A stretch of 64,000 nt of DNA from an uncultured Pelagibacteraceae bacterium. Its GTDB lineage: Bacteria > Pseudomonadota > Alphaproteobacteria > Pelagibacterales > Pelagibacteraceae. A program made the position numbers and the translations under genes. Shown one piece after another: positions 11,947 to 21,357 of this stretch. Position 1 is the stretch's first letter, and every line of letters starts with the position of its first letter. The notes beneath the pieces were generated by a model. It ran no database searches, had not been told where the DNA came from, and worked only from the letters and a program-made list of their open reading frames with translations. The stretch is from positions 56,999 to 120,998 of the forward strand of contig CACDFI010000006.1 of assembly GCA_902551985.1 (NCBI GenBank). The letters are read 5' to 3'.

Positions 11947-13159
11947 ATTTGTAGCTTACAAGCTGGTTGAGTCCTACAGGACCTCTTGGTGGGAGTTTAT
12001 TTGTTGAAATTCCTACCTCACCGCCATAACCAAACTCACCACCATCTGCGTATTGTGTTGATGAATTATGAATTGCGATAGAACTTTTAACATTTTTTAA
12101 AAAATATTTTGCAGAGTGATTATTGTTTGTAATTATTGCATCTGTATGCATTGTTCCAAATTTATTGATATGACTAACTGCATAATGAATGTCGTCAACT
12201 AATTTTACTGAAATTTTAGCTGATAAATGTTCTTTAGCCCAAGTTTTATTATTTGCTAGTTTTGATTTTCCTTTGAATAATTTAGAGATTTTTTTATCAG
12301 CATAAATTAAACAACCTTTTTCACTCAATTCATTTAAAATCTCATTTACATTTTTTGATTTATTTTTATGTATTAATAGCGTCTCAGTAGCTCCACAAAT
12401 ACTAGTATTACGCATTTTAGCATTAACTAATATCTTTTTTGCCATTGATATATTCGCATCTTTATCAACATATGTGTGACAAATACCTTCGAGATGTCCA
12501 ATAACAGGTACAGATGAAAGTTCTTGTACTTTTTTAACAAGACTTTTTCCTCCTCTTGGAATTATAACATCTATGTATTTAGTCATTTTTGAAAGCATAT
12601 ACTCAACTAGCTTTCTATTTTTATTTTCAATGAATTGAACAAAGTTTTTATTTATTTTATTTTTTTCTAAAGATTTTCTAAAAAGGTGAACTAAAATTTT
12701 ATTACTAAAATAAGCTTCGGAACCTCCTCTTAAAATGACACAGTTTCCAGATTTAAAACAAAGCGTAGATACATCTGATGTAACATTTGGTCTACTTTCA
12801 TAGATTATACCAATAATTCCAATAGGAATAGATACTTTCTTTATTTTTAAACCATTTGGCCTCTTCCAAGTTTCTAGATCTACATCCACTGGATCTTTAA
12901 AATCCGCAATTATTTTAATTGATTTAATTATCGATTTTATTTTTTCGTTATTAAGAGCGAGTCTTTTAATTAAATTCTCTTTTAATTTTTTAGATTTAGC
13001 AACTTTTATATCTTTGGAATTTTCATTTAGAATTTTATTTTTATTTTTCGAGATAAGTTCAGCATAGTAATTTAATACTTTATTCTTTTTCTTGTTACTT
13101 ATTTTGTTTTCAAAGGCAATTTTTGCATTTAAACCAATTTTTTCCAAGTATTTGCTCAT
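11912..13159 (-). CDS. proA: Gamma-glutamyl phosphate reductase
   Basis: Second enzyme of proline synthesis, reducing glutamyl-5-phosphate to glutamate semialdehyde with NADPH. It is 415 aa, full length, an aldehyde dehydrogenase-fold protein. Characteristic segments are GIIYESRPNVTSDVS, VILRGGSEA, the catalytic Cys in NTSICGATET, and the C-terminal GGEFGYGGEVGISTNKLPPR. It overlaps proB by four bases and nadD by about 35. Located in the rplU operon. Confidence 0.95.
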   Translation of the reverse strand: MSKYLEKIGLNAKIAFENKISNKKKNKVLNYYAELISKNKNKILNENSKDIKVAKSKKLKENLIKRLALNNEKIKSIIKSIKIIADFKDPVDVDLETWKRPNGLKIKKVSIPIGIIGIIYESRPNVTSDVSTLCFKSGNCVILRGGSEAYFSNKILVHLFRKSLEKNKINKNFVQFIENKNRKLVEYMLSKMTKYIDVIIPRGGKSLVKKVQELSSVPVIGHLEGICHTYVDKDANISMAKKILVNAKMRNTSICGATETLLIHKNKSKNVNEILNELSEKGCLIYADKKISKLFKGKSKLANNKTWAKEHLSAKISVKLVDDIHYAVSHINKFGTMHTDAIITNNNHSAKYFLKNVKSSIAIHNSSTQYADGGEFGYGGEVGISTNKLPPRGPVGLNQLVSYKYEIYGSGQTRK

Positions 13160-14265
13160 TTTATTAATACCATGTCATCTTTATGAATAACTTCGGATTT
13201 TGAAACATAACCCAAAATATCATTTATTTTATTAGAGTGCTTTCCTTTAATTTTTAAAATTTCATCAGAGGAGAAACTGCTCAAACCTCTTGCAAATTCA
13301 GTCATACTATTATTAAGAATTTTGATATGATCACCTTTGTTAAAACTACCTTGAACATCTTTAATCCCAGCGGCCAACAGGCTTTTGCCATTATTGAGAG
13401 CTGATAAAGCACCTTCATCAATTATTATTTTTCCCTTAGGAGAAATTGAACTTATTATCCATCTTTTTCTAGCGTCCAATTTTGAGATTTTAGGCAAAAA
13501 CCATGTACATTTATTTTTAGTTAAAATTTTTTGTATTGGCCTATTTATTAAACCATTAGCTATTGCCATATGACATCCCGAAAATTGACAAATTTTAGCA
13601 GCATCAATCTTTGTCTTCATTCCTCCAGATCCAAATTCCCCAGTTTTTTGTGTAGCCAATCTTTCTATGTTTTGATCGATACTTTTTATTTCATAGATTA
13701 GTTTTGCTTTTTTATCTAATTTTGGATCTTTTGAGTAAAGGCCATTCACATCAGATAATAAAATTAAACAATCTGCGCCGGATATCTGAGCGACTCTCGA
13801 TGCTAACCTATCATTATCTCCGTATTTTATTTCAGAGGTAGCAATACTGTCATTTTCATTTACCACAGGTATAAAACCAAGATCAAATAAATTTTCGAAG
13901 GTTCTTTTAGCATTTATTGCTCTCCGTCTTTTTTCTGTATCCTCAAGTGTAAGTAAAATTTGTGAAAGATTTAATTTTGACTTATTGAAAGTTTTTTTAA
14001 AAAGATTCATTAATTCAATTTGTCCAATTGAAGCTACAGCTTGGCTTTTATCAAGTTTTAATTTTTTTTTACTTAGTTTTAATTTTTTACAACCAAGAGC
14101 TATTGCTCCTGAACTTACTAAAATGATATTTTTTTTTAATTTTTTAAGATATTGAACATCTTTTGCAAATTCTGTCAGCCATTTTTCTCTAACAATTTTT
14201 TTGTCATTAATTAATAAAGATGATCCAATCTTTATAACAACTGTTTTTGAGTCTTTAAGATACAT
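13156..14265 (-). CDS. proB: Glutamate 5-kinase
   Basis: First committed step of proline synthesis. An amino-acid-kinase domain (VIKIGSSLL at the N-terminus, VNENDSIAT, SDVNGLYSKDP, GSGGMKTKIDAA) is followed by a C-terminal PUA domain (GKIIIDEGALSAL onward). Starting at the ATG at 14265 gives 369 aa, matching the family; the open frame to 14349 would add 28 residues lying entirely within obgE. With this start the overlap with obgE is 11 bases. Feedback inhibition by proline is typical of the family, not visible here. Confidence 0.93.
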   Translation of the reverse strand: MYLKDSKTVVIKIGSSLLINDKKIVREKWLTEFAKDVQYLKKLKKNIILVSSGAIALGCKKLKLSKKKLKLDKSQAVASIGQIELMNLFKKTFNKSKLNLSQILLTLEDTEKRRRAINAKRTFENLFDLGFIPVVNENDSIATSEIKYGDNDRLASRVAQISGADCLILLSDVNGLYSKDPKLDKKAKLIYEIKSIDQNIERLATQKTGEFGSGGMKTKIDAAKICQFSGCHMAIANGLINRPIQKILTKNKCTWFLPKISKLDARKRWIISSISPKGKIIIDEGALSALNNGKSLLAAGIKDVQGSFNKGDHIKILNNSMTEFARGLSSFSSDEILKIKGKHSNKINDILGYVSKSEVIHKDDMVLIK

Positions 14266-15238
14266 AATTAAGTAATTTTGATTTAATATCAGATACAGAT
14301 TTTTTATCGAGTGTTGATGTTTCAAAAGTAGGTTTCTTTGTAATTTCATGAAATTCTTTTATTTTTTTATTTTTTTCTTCTTCATCAACTAGATCTGTCT
14401 TATTAAATACAATTATTTCCTGCTTTTTTAGAAGTTCTGAACTATATTTTGCCATCTCCTCTCTAACTTGACTATATGAATTGACCAAATTTTTTTCTGA
14501 AATATCGATTAAATGTAACAATACTTTACATCTCTCTATATGTTTTAAAAATTTAATACCTAATCCCGTACCTTTGTGCGCTCCTTCAATTAATCCTGGA
14601 ATATCAGCCAAAGTTATTTCTTTATCATCGTATATTGCAACCCCAAGATTTGGATTAAGAGTTGTAAATTTGTAATTTGCAATTTTAGGAGTTGCACTTG
14701 TTAATGAAGCTAATAAGCTTGACTTACCCGCATTAGGCAAACCTATAATTCCTATATCTGCTATTGTTTTAAGTTGTAGCCATATCCAGAATTCTTCACC
14801 AATTGCTCCTTTGGTAAATTTTTTTGGTGCTCTATTAGTTGATGATTTAAATCTTGTGTTGCCAAATCCTCCCTTACCACCAATTGCTGCAACAAATTCC
14901 TCATTTTCTTTTTTAAAATCAAATATTAGCGTTTTGTTATCTTCTTCAAATACTTGAGTTCCAATTGGTACTTTTAAGTATAAATTTTCTCCACCTCTGC
15001 CTGTCTTATTTTTTCCGCTTCCATCTCTACCTCTCTCAGCTTTGAAGTGTTGTTGATATCTGAAATCAATTAATGTGTTTAAATTTCTTTCTGACACTAA
15101 CATTACAGAACCACCTTTACCTCCATCACCTCCATCAGGTCCTCCAAATTCAATAAATTTTTCTCTTCTGAAACTCGGAGATCCAGACCCACCGTCTCCG
15201 GCTTTTACATATATCTTTACTTGATCTAGAAATTTCAT
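14255..15238 (-). CDS. obgE: Obg family GTPase
   Basis: Essential ribosome-associated GTPase. It has an N-terminal glycine-rich Obg fold (residues 1-158, with GGDGGKGGSV and GGKGGFGN) followed by the G domain with G1 GLPNAGKSSLL, G3 DIPGLIEGAHKGTGLG and G4 FNKTDL. At 327 aa it lacks the long variable C-terminal extension of some relatives. It follows rpmA after 28 bases in the conserved rplU-rpmA-obg arrangement. Confidence 0.96.
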   Translation of the reverse strand: MKFLDQVKIYVKAGDGGSGSPSFRREKFIEFGGPDGGDGGKGGSVMLVSERNLNTLIDFRYQQHFKAERGRDGSGKNKTGRGGENLYLKVPIGTQVFEEDNKTLIFDFKKENEEFVAAIGGKGGFGNTRFKSSTNRAPKKFTKGAIGEEFWIWLQLKTIADIGIIGLPNAGKSSLLASLTSATPKIANYKFTTLNPNLGVAIYDDKEITLADIPGLIEGAHKGTGLGIKFLKHIERCKVLLHLIDISEKNLVNSYSQVREEMAKYSSELLKKQEIIVFNKTDLVDEEEKNKKIKEFHEITKKPTFETSTLDKKSVSDIKSKLLNYVS

Positions 15239-15266
15239 GATTTTACAGATGTTAATTATCTGTCTA

Positions 15267-15521
15267 TTAATTAGGCTTTACTGAAACGTAAGTTCTGTCT
15301 GACTTGCTTTTTTTAAAAATTACTTTTCCTTTAACAACAGAAAAAATTGAATGGTCTTTACCCATTCCAACATTTTCTCCAGGAAATATTTTAGTACCTC
15401 TTTGTCTAACAATAATATTGCCAGGAACAACTAGTTGACCACCATATTTTTTTACTCCTAATCTACGACCAGCACTATCTCTTCCGTTCCTTGATGATCC
15501 ACCTGCTTTTTTTGTTGCCAT
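15267..15521 (-). CDS. rpmA: 50S ribosomal protein L27
   Basis: Bacterial L27, 84 aa, whose N-terminal tail reaches the peptidyl transferase centre. The N-terminus [20 protein letters not shown] is canonical and has no cleavable Firmicute-type leader. [20 protein letters not shown] is intact. It lies 11 bases after rplU, with which it is co-transcribed. Confidence 0.97.
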   Translation of the reverse strand: MATKKAGGSSRNGRDSAGRRLGVKKYGGQLVVPGNIIVRQRGTKIFPGENVGMGKDHSIFSVVKGKVIFKKSKSDRTYVSVKPN

Positions 15522-15532
15522 AAATTACCTAT

Positions 15533-15943
15533 TTATTTTGAAGCCTCAATTTTTTCTTTTTTAGCTTCTTTAACTGCAATTTCTTTTTTTTTCATTTTTT
15601 CAGCCTCTGATAGCACTTTACCATCTTTTGAAAAAATTTTACTAATTCTTATTAACGAGAATTGCTGTCTATGTCCATTCTTTCGTCTCGAATTTTTTCT
15701 TCTTCTTTTTTTGAAAATTAAAACTGTTCTTTCTTTACCATTTTTTAATAATTCTGCTTCAACTTTAGCTCCATTTACTGTTGGTTCACCTAACTCAATA
15801 TTTTTTTCATCTCCATAGGCTAAAATTTCTTTAAATTCTACTTTTATATCTGGATTAGAATCTGGCAATTTTTCAATTTTAATAATCTCCCCAGCCGATA
15901 CTTTGTACTGTTTTCCACCTGTTTGTATAACTGCGTATGACAT
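15533..15943 (-). CDS. rplU: 50S ribosomal protein L21
   Basis: L21, a 23S rRNA-binding protein. It is 136 aa, with the conserved MSYAVIQTGGKQYKVSAGE start and the KRRRKNSRRKNGHRQ rRNA-binding stretch. The body ends near residue 103; a Lys/Glu-rich tail of about 30 residues follows, longer than in E. coli L21 (103 aa) but similar to extensions seen in alphaproteobacteria. First gene of the operon; the SD-like AGGA lies just before the ATG. Confidence 0.96.
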   Translation of the reverse strand: MSYAVIQTGGKQYKVSAGEIIKIEKLPDSNPDIKVEFKEILAYGDEKNIELGEPTVNGAKVEAELLKNGKERTVLIFKKRRRKNSRRKNGHRQQFSLIRISKIFSKDGKVLSEAEKMKKKEIAVKEAKKEKIEASK

Positions 15944-15970
15944 TAATGATCCTAATTTTTAATTATCAGC

Positions 15971-15998
15971 AATATAGTCAGGGCCTTATTTTAGTCAA
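15971..15998 (-). promoter_or_regulatory. Sigma-70 promoter of the rplU operon
   Basis: Read on the minus strand, TTGACT (15998-15993), a 16-base spacer, then TATATT (15976-15971), ending about 27 bases before the rplU ATG. This is one of the best -35/-10 pairs in the window and lies in the only sizeable gap upstream of the nine-gene operon. Confidence 0.65.
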
Positions 15999-16008
15999 GC
16001 TGAATAAG

Positions 16009-16728
16009 TTAGAAATTATCCTTTAAATCTCTCAATTTTGAAAAGTTTTCAACATTTTTTGATCTTAAAAAAATATTAGTTTTAAGCTCTTCTTCAAGTG
16101 TTGTTGGAATAGTTGGCTGACCTTTGGCCAATTGATTTTTTATAAATTCAATTTTTGAAATTAAAGCCTTATTTTCAGCATCGTGCTTCAAACAAAAATC
16201 TGAATTTTTTAATGTGTATTCATGTCCACAATAAATTTCTGTCTTAGATGGTAAATTTTTTAATAACTGAAGAGAATCAAACATTTGCTCATGAGTTCCT
16301 TCAAATACTCTTCCACAACCTAAAGAAAATAATGTATCTCCAGAAAAAAGTACATTTTCTTTAAAAAAATAAAAACATATGTGACCTAAAGTATGTCCTG
16401 GAATATGAAAAACCTTTGCCTCAAATATACCATCTTTCCAGATTTCATTATTTTTTAAACAAATATCTATTTCAGGAATCCTATGTTTGTCTTCATTAAA
16501 CCCAATTACTTTAGCATTATATAATTTTTTAAGTTTCTTATTTCCTCCTACATGATCATAATGATGATGAGTATTCATTATAAATTTTAATTTAAGATTA
16601 AGACTTTCGATTTTATCTATAATAGGTTTTGACTCACTAGGATCCACAACAATAGCGGACTTAGTTACTTCATCAATTAATAAATATGAAAAATTATCTT
16701 CTAAACATTTTATAATTTCTATTTTCAT
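16009..16728 (-). CDS. gloB: Hydroxyacylglutathione hydrolase (glyoxalase II)
   Basis: Metallo-beta-lactamase-fold thioesterase that hydrolyses S-lactoylglutathione. It is 239 aa, compared with about 251 in E. coli. The binuclear metal site THHHYDHVGG lies near residue 53, further ligands are in HIPGHTLGH and FSGDTLFSLGCGR, and a C-terminal substrate-binding part contains CGHEYTLKN. One base separates it from metW, so it belongs to the metX operon. No glyoxalase I is in the window. Confidence 0.9.
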   Translation of the reverse strand: MKIEIIKCLEDNFSYLLIDEVTKSAIVVDPSESKPIIDKIESLNLKLKFIMNTHHHYDHVGGNKKLKKLYNAKVIGFNEDKHRIPEIDICLKNNEIWKDGIFEAKVFHIPGHTLGHICFYFFKENVLFSGDTLFSLGCGRVFEGTHEQMFDSLQLLKNLPSKTEIYCGHEYTLKNSDFCLKHDAENKALISKIEFIKNQLAKGQPTIPTTLEEELKTNIFLRSKNVENFSKLRDLKDNF

Positions 16729-16729
16729 T

Positions 16730-17326
16730 TTACTTTTCTAATAAAAATATACCTAACTCAGATATAAGGTTTTTATATTTTAAATTTGATCGTTTGATAT
16801 TTGAGATTGTTTGTCCATTTAATGAAATCGTTTTAAAAATATTTATTCCCCTATTGTTGCAAAAATTATAAAAATCTAGAATTGTGCACATATGCAGGTT
16901 TGGTGTATCATACCATTGATAAGGTAAATTCTTCGTAACTGGCATTTCTCCTTTAAATAGCAAATCTAATCTAACTTTCCAATGTCCAAAATTTGGAATT
17001 GTAACAATTACTTTTTTTCCTACTCGTAATAAATTTTCAATCACTTTTTCTGGATTCATAAATGCTTGAAGCGTTTGACTCAATATTACATAATCAAATG
17101 ATAAGTCTGGAAATTGTTTTAAATCATTTTCAGCATCGCCTTCAATAACGGCTAGACCTTTAGATAAACATTTTTTTACTTTTTCTTTAGAAATTTCAAG
17201 TCCTCTAATATCTACTACTTTATTTTTCGATAGAAATTCCATCAAAACTCCATCACCACATCCAACATCTAAGACTCTTGATTTTTCCTCAATAAACTTA
17301 GATATAACTTTAAATTCTTCTTTCAT
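16730..17326 (-). CDS. metW: MetW methionine biosynthesis methyltransferase-like protein
   Basis: Class I methyltransferase-fold protein that partners MetX in methionine synthesis; its biochemical role is understood as activation of MetX. It is 198 aa. SAM-binding motif [15 protein letters not shown] lies at residues 19-33 and [10 protein letters not shown] and [16 protein letters not shown] are MetW signatures. It overlaps metX by 17 bases, as expected for the coupled metX-metW pair of proteobacteria. Confidence 0.93.
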   Translation of the reverse strand: MKEEFKVISKFIEEKSRVLDVGCGDGVLMEFLSKNKVVDIRGLEISKEKVKKCLSKGLAVIEGDAENDLKQFPDLSFDYVILSQTLQAFMNPEKVIENLLRVGKKVIVTIPNFGHWKVRLDLLFKGEMPVTKNLPYQWYDTPNLHMCTILDFYNFCNNRGINIFKTISLNGQTISNIKRSNLKYKNLISELGIFLLEK

Positions 17327-18443
17327 TAATATTAGAATAAGTTGTGTTTAAATAATTTTTAATAGTGCTTAAAAAATCTGGAACGTCTAATAAAAAAGAA
17401 TCATGACCTTTATCAGTTTTAATTTCAACAAAACCAACATCCGCACCTATTGCATTAAGTGCTATTACAATATCCTTATTCTCAGATGTTGGGTATAACC
17501 AATCAGAAGTAAAGGAGATTATAAAAAATTTTGTTTTGGTATTTTTAAACGCTTTAGACAAGTTTCCACCAAATTGTTTAGTTAAATCAAAATAATCCAT
17601 CGCTCTTGTTATATACAAATAACTATTTGCATCAAATCTATCTACAAATACAGAGCCTTGATACCTCAAATAACTTTCAATTTGAAAGTCGGCATCAAAT
17701 CCAAATTTTAAATCAGACCTTTCTTGAAGATTTCTTCCAAACTTTTCTTGTAAACCTTGTTTTGATAAATAAGTGATATGAGCAGCCATCCTAGCAACAG
17801 CTAAACCTTTATCAGGATTTGTTAATTTTTCATTATACAATCCCTCTTTCCAGTTGCTATCAGACATTATTGCTTGCCTTCCAAGTTCATTAAAAGCAAT
17901 ATTTTGAGCTGAATGACTAGCCGTACAAGCAATTGGTAAAGCTACTTTAGCTTTATTTGGAAAATTTGATACGAACTGTAAAACTTGCATCCCACCCATT
18001 GAGCCACCAGCAACTGCAAATAATTTTTCTATTTTAAAATGATCTAATAAGTTATATTGAGCGTTAACCATATCGTTAATTGTAATAACCGGAAAATTTG
18101 TACCTAAAGGTTTATTAGTCAAGGGATCAATAGATCCTGGTCCATAAGATCCCATACAGCCACCAATGACATTTGCACAGATAATAAAAAATTTATCTGT
18201 ATCAAACGGCTTCCCTGGACCAACCGCATAATTCCACCAACCTTCTTTATTTGTTACAGGATTTATGCCTGAAGCATACTGATCGCCAGTTAATGCATGA
18301 AAAATTAATATAGCATTATCTTTATTTTCGTTAAGATTTCCATAAGTTTCATAAGCTAGTGGGAAGTTTGATATTTCCTTTCCACAATCAAGCTTTAGAG
18401 TTTTCTTAATAAGCACACTATTTAATTTATTCAAGTTACTCAT
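17310..18443 (-). CDS. metX: Homoserine O-acyltransferase (MetX)
   Basis: Alpha/beta-hydrolase that acylates homoserine, the first methionine-specific step. It is 377 aa. Motifs are [23 protein letters not shown], the nucleophile elbow GGSMGGMQ with the catalytic Ser near residue 144, and the catalytic Asp and His in TSDWLYPT and [10 protein letters not shown]. Acetyl- or succinyl-CoA preference cannot be read safely from the sequence. Transcription probably starts at the promoter near 18535-18561 and passes through the SAM-II element, so SAM should repress it. I see no strong Shine-Dalgarno sequence before the ATG. Confidence 0.93.
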   Translation of the reverse strand: MSNLNKLNSVLIKKTLKLDCGKEISNFPLAYETYGNLNENKDNAILIFHALTGDQYASGINPVTNKEGWWNYAVGPGKPFDTDKFFIICANVIGGCMGSYGPGSIDPLTNKPLGTNFPVITINDMVNAQYNLLDHFKIEKLFAVAGGSMGGMQVLQFVSNFPNKAKVALPIACTASHSAQNIAFNELGRQAIMSDSNWKEGLYNEKLTNPDKGLAVARMAAHITYLSKQGLQEKFGRNLQERSDLKFGFDADFQIESYLRYQGSVFVDRFDANSYLYITRAMDYFDLTKQFGGNLSKAFKNTKTKFFIISFTSDWLYPTSENKDIVIALNAIGADVGFVEIKTDKGHDSFLLDVPDFLSTIKNYLNTTYSNINERRI

Positions 18444-18478
18444 AAATTTTTGCTGAAGTGAATTGTGAGGTAAAAAAC

Positions 18479-18528
18479 TTATTTAGCAGGTTTTTTAACG
18501 CGCTCGCAATTCAGTTAAATCAGCGCAA
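18479..18528 (-). ncRNA. SAM-II-type (possibly SAM-V) riboswitch upstream of metX
   Basis: The minus strand reads GCGCTGATTTAAC, then ATTGCGAGCGCG, then a linker and CTGCTAAAT, the conserved order of the SAM-II class. P1 forms between GCGCT and AGCGC. The loop ATTTA (18520-18516) is exactly complementary to TAAAT (18485-18481), giving the H-type pseudoknot. It sits about 35 bases before metX, the typical SAM-II target in alphaproteobacteria. SAM-V shares the same core and is known from SAR11, so the class call is provisional; the context favours SAM-II. Confidence 0.85.
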
Positions 18529-18534
18529 AAAGCT

Positions 18535-18561
18535 TTTATAAGATACATTTTTAGTTGTCAA
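18535..18561 (-). promoter_or_regulatory. Candidate promoter of metX-metW-gloB
   Basis: On the minus strand TTGACA (18561-18556), a 15-base spacer, and TATAAA (18540-18535), ending 7 bases before the riboswitch core. The -35 is a perfect consensus; the spacer is shorter than the ideal 17. The position would start the transcript right at the aptamer, as expected. Confidence 0.5.
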
Positions 18562-18624
18562 TTTTTTTTGAATTATTGATTGTATTATTTAATTATCCGA
18601 CTATTTATTAATAAAAATTAGCAC

Positions 18625-19710
18625 ATGACTACTCCAACATTTAGAAAAATCAAATTAGAGGCTTACAAGCCAGGAAAATCGTTTTTAAATAAAAAAAAAA
18701 ATATAATTAAATTATCTGCAAATGAGTCTGCTTTAGGCATGAGTAAAAATGCTTCTAAAGTATTAAAAAAATTTAGAGGAGATATATCAAAATATCCAGA
18801 TGGAAAATTTAAAGAGTTAACATCGATAATTTCAAAAAAATATAAATGTAAACAAAGTCAGGTCATATGTGGATCTGGGTCTGATGAAATTATTCAAATG
18901 TTGTGTCAATTGTTTTTAAATAAAGGAGATGAGGTGGTAGTCCCAGAATTTAGTTTTTTAATGTATAGAATTTATTCAAAAATAGTAGGGGCAAAAGTTG
19001 TGTTTTCTAAAGAGAAAAATTTTAAAGTATCTAATGATGAAATCCTAAAAAAAATAACCAAGAGAACTAAAATTGTATTTATAGCTAATCCTAATAATCC
19101 TACAGGAACATATATTTCTAAGAACCAATTATTAGATCTAAGAAAGCGTTTAAATAAAAAAATTTTACTAGTAGTTGATGATGCATATTTTGAATATATG
19201 TTGAATAAAGATTACAAATCAGGTTTAGAGCTTTTTAAAAACAAAAATAATGTGTTTATATTGAGAACATTTTCTAAAATTTATGGTCTTGCATCTTTAA
19301 GAGTAGGTTGGGGTTATGGAAGTAAAAAAATTGTAGATGCTTTATATAAAATTAAACCACCATTTAATGTTAATAAGATAGCCCAGGAATGTGCAGTTGA
19401 GTCTCTTAAAGATAAAAGTTTTATAAAAAAATCAGTAAAACATAATTTTGATTGGGCTAAAAAAATACAAAAAGAGATGAAATCGTACAATATTCAGACA
19501 AATGAAATTGGACCAAATTTTTTTCTTTTAAATTTTAAAAGTTGTAAATTAAGTTCAAATTTTGTTGAGAGAAATCTTGAGAGATCAGGTTTAATTCTTA
19601 GGGAGATGAATTCGTATGGTATTAAAAATTGCCTAAGGCTTACAATTGGAAATGCAAAAGAAAATATACTTTTTATTAAACAGATGAAAAAAATTTTTAA
19701 AAATGTTTAA
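18625..19710 (+). CDS. hisC: Histidinol-phosphate / aromatic aminotransferase
   Basis: PLP-dependent class I/II aminotransferase of the HisC family. It is 361 aa. Visible features are NESALGMS, NPNNPTGTY, DDAYFEY and the PLP-lysine in RTFSKIYGLASLRVGWG, followed by the C-terminal arginine in LRLTIG. It overlaps tyrC by eight bases, and a hisC-tyrC pair suggests it may also transaminate tyrosine/phenylalanine precursors; HisC enzymes are known to be dual. Both genes lie divergent from metX. Confidence 0.9.
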   Translation: MTTPTFRKIKLEAYKPGKSFLNKKKNIIKLSANESALGMSKNASKVLKKFRGDISKYPDGKFKELTSIISKKYKCKQSQVICGSGSDEIIQMLCQLFLNKGDEVVVPEFSFLMYRIYSKIVGAKVVFSKEKNFKVSNDEILKKITKRTKIVFIANPNNPTGTYISKNQLLDLRKRLNKKILLVVDDAYFEYMLNKDYKSGLELFKNKNNVFILRTFSKIYGLASLRVGWGYGSKKIVDALYKIKPPFNVNKIAQECAVESLKDKSFIKKSVKHNFDWAKKIQKEMKSYNIQTNEIGPNFFLLNFKSCKLSSNFVERNLERSGLILREMNSYGIKNCLRLTIGNAKENILFIKQMKKIFKNV

Positions 19711-20602
19711 AAATATATTGATCGTTGGTTGTGGATTAATTGGATCTTCAATTTTAAGAGCGTCTTTAAATAAAAAAGCTTCTAAAAACTTTTTTGTTTA
19801 TGAGAAATCAAAAAAAAATATTAGAGAAATTAAAAAAATAAATAAAAAAATAATTATTTTAAAAAAACTTGATAACAAAATTTCAAATATGGATTTTGTT
19901 ATAATTGCTACTCCAATGAGTCAGTATGAAAGAGTTATCCCTCACTTAAATAAGTATTTAAGTAAAAAATCTTTAATTACTGATGTAGGTTCCACAAAGG
20001 AAAATATTAGTAAATTAAAAAAAAATAGCCTATCAAAGTCGCTTGATTGGATTATGAGTCACCCAATCTCTGGATCAGAGATGAGTGGACCAGAGTTTGG
20101 AAGTAAAAGTTTATTTGCTAATAAATGGTGCATAATTTTTAGTGACAAAAACAAAATAAAACAAAAGAAATTGGTTAATTTTTGGAAAAAAATTGGTTCT
20201 AAAGTAATAATTATGGACGAGAAAGTTCACGATAAGATATTTTCTATTACAAGTCATTTACCTCACTTAATAGCTTACAATTTAATAAAGACCGCTCAAG
20301 ATTTTCAAAAGACTCAAAAAAAAGATGTAATTAAATTTAGTGCGGGAGGGTTAAGAGATTTTTCAAGAATTGCTGCTTCAAACGAAATAATGTGGAGAGA
20401 CATTTTTTTTAATAACAAAAATAATATTGTAAATGCAATTAACTTATTTATCAAAAATTTAAAATCATTTAAAAAAAATATTGAGAATTTAGATGATAAC
20501 ACTTTAAGAAAAAAATTGATTAATTCAAAAAAAGTAAGGCAGCAAATATTGAATTTAAAACAAGATATAGCGAAACCAGATTTTGGAAGAGATCAAAACT
20601 AA
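19703..20602 (+). CDS. tyrC: Prephenate/arogenate dehydrogenase (cyclohexadienyl dehydrogenase)
   Basis: NAD(P)-dependent dehydrogenase of tyrosine synthesis. It is 299 aa. An N-terminal Rossmann domain (ILIVGCGLIGSSI) and the conserved SHPISGSEMSGPEFG, with the catalytic His, are followed by the helical dimerisation domain (SHLPHLIAYNL, SAGGLRDFSRIAAS). There is no chorismate mutase or ACT domain. It shares an operon with hisC. Whether prephenate or arogenate is preferred cannot be told. Confidence 0.88.
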   Translation: MFKNILIVGCGLIGSSILRASLNKKASKNFFVYEKSKKNIREIKKINKKIIILKKLDNKISNMDFVIIATPMSQYERVIPHLNKYLSKKSLITDVGSTKENISKLKKNSLSKSLDWIMSHPISGSEMSGPEFGSKSLFANKWCIIFSDKNKIKQKKLVNFWKKIGSKVIIMDEKVHDKIFSITSHLPHLIAYNLIKTAQDFQKTQKKDVIKFSAGGLRDFSRIAASNEIMWRDIFFNNKNNIVNAINLFIKNLKSFKKNIENLDDNTLRKKLINSKKVRQQILNLKQDIAKPDFGRDQN

Positions 20603-21357
20603 ATTGATATAATTTTAATCACTTTTAACTTTGCAGTTTTTTCAATTAATTTAATGGTCTTTATTATTGGCATTATTAATACTTTTTTTCTTGGACCGTA
20701 TGCATGAATTAATTCTCTTTTATTTAAACAAATGGCAACATGTCCTTTCCAAAAAATAATATCTCCTTTTTTAAATAATTTTTTATTATTAACACCTTTT
20801 TTGATTTTAACTTGATCTTTTGTATCCCTTGGAAAAAATTTATTATTATATTTATAAAAAATTTGAAGTAATGCTGAACAATCAATACCATCAAAAGTTT
20901 TACCACCCCATTTGTATTTAATGTTCAAAAAATATTTAAATATTTTTCTAAAATTATAATCTTTTTTATTTATTATTTCTAATTCTTTGTATTTTACCCA
21001 TTTGTTTTTTTCAAACATTACAAAATTATTTTCTTTTTTTAGCATCTGAATTTCAGACGAAAATGGTAGGTATTTTTTTGTTGAGTACTTGTTATTATTT
21101 TTTGGTTTATAATAAATTTTTGATTTTAATATGTTAACCTTGTGAGTTTTATCTAAAAATTTATTAAATTTTTTGATCTTAATAAAACCTACATAATTAT
21201 CAAAATCAGTTTTAATTTTAAAAAAATCTTTCTTTTTTCCTATTACACTAAATTTTTCACCGTATAAAATTTGAGTACTTAAATTCGATTTCTTTGAAGC
21301 AAGCTCATAAACATTCAAAGAATTACTCTTACAAAAAAAGGTACTATTTTTCACCAA
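20599..21357 (-). CDS. NlpC/P60 cysteine peptidase with SH3-like N-terminal domain
   Basis: Putative gamma-D-glutamyl dipeptide/muropeptide peptidase. It is 252 aa: SH3b-like domains over roughly residues 1-130, then an NlpC/P60 domain with the catalytic triad Cys160 (FDGIDCSALL), His206 (WKGHVAIC) and His218 (ELIHAY). No signal peptide is visible, so it is probably cytoplasmic and acts on recycled peptides. It overlaps ampG by 14 bases, and AmpG imports anhydromuropeptides, which supports the role. The convergent tyrC overlaps by four bases. Confidence 0.85.
   Translation of the reverse strand: MVKNSTFFCKSNSLNVYELASKKSNLSTQILYGEKFSVIGKKKDFFKIKTDFDNYVGFIKIKKFNKFLDKTHKVNILKSKIYYKPKNNNKYSTKKYLPFSSEIQMLKKENNFVMFEKNKWVKYKELEIINKKDYNFRKIFKYFLNIKYKWGGKTFDGIDCSALLQIFYKYNNKFFPRDTKDQVKIKKGVNNKKLFKKGDIIFWKGHVAICLNKRELIHAYGPRKKVLIMPIIKTIKLIEKTAKLKVIKIISI

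Noticed and set aside
14266..14349. Longer start for proB.
   Set aside because: The extra 28 residues are all within obgE and do not match the family; the ATG at 14265 gives the usual N-terminus.
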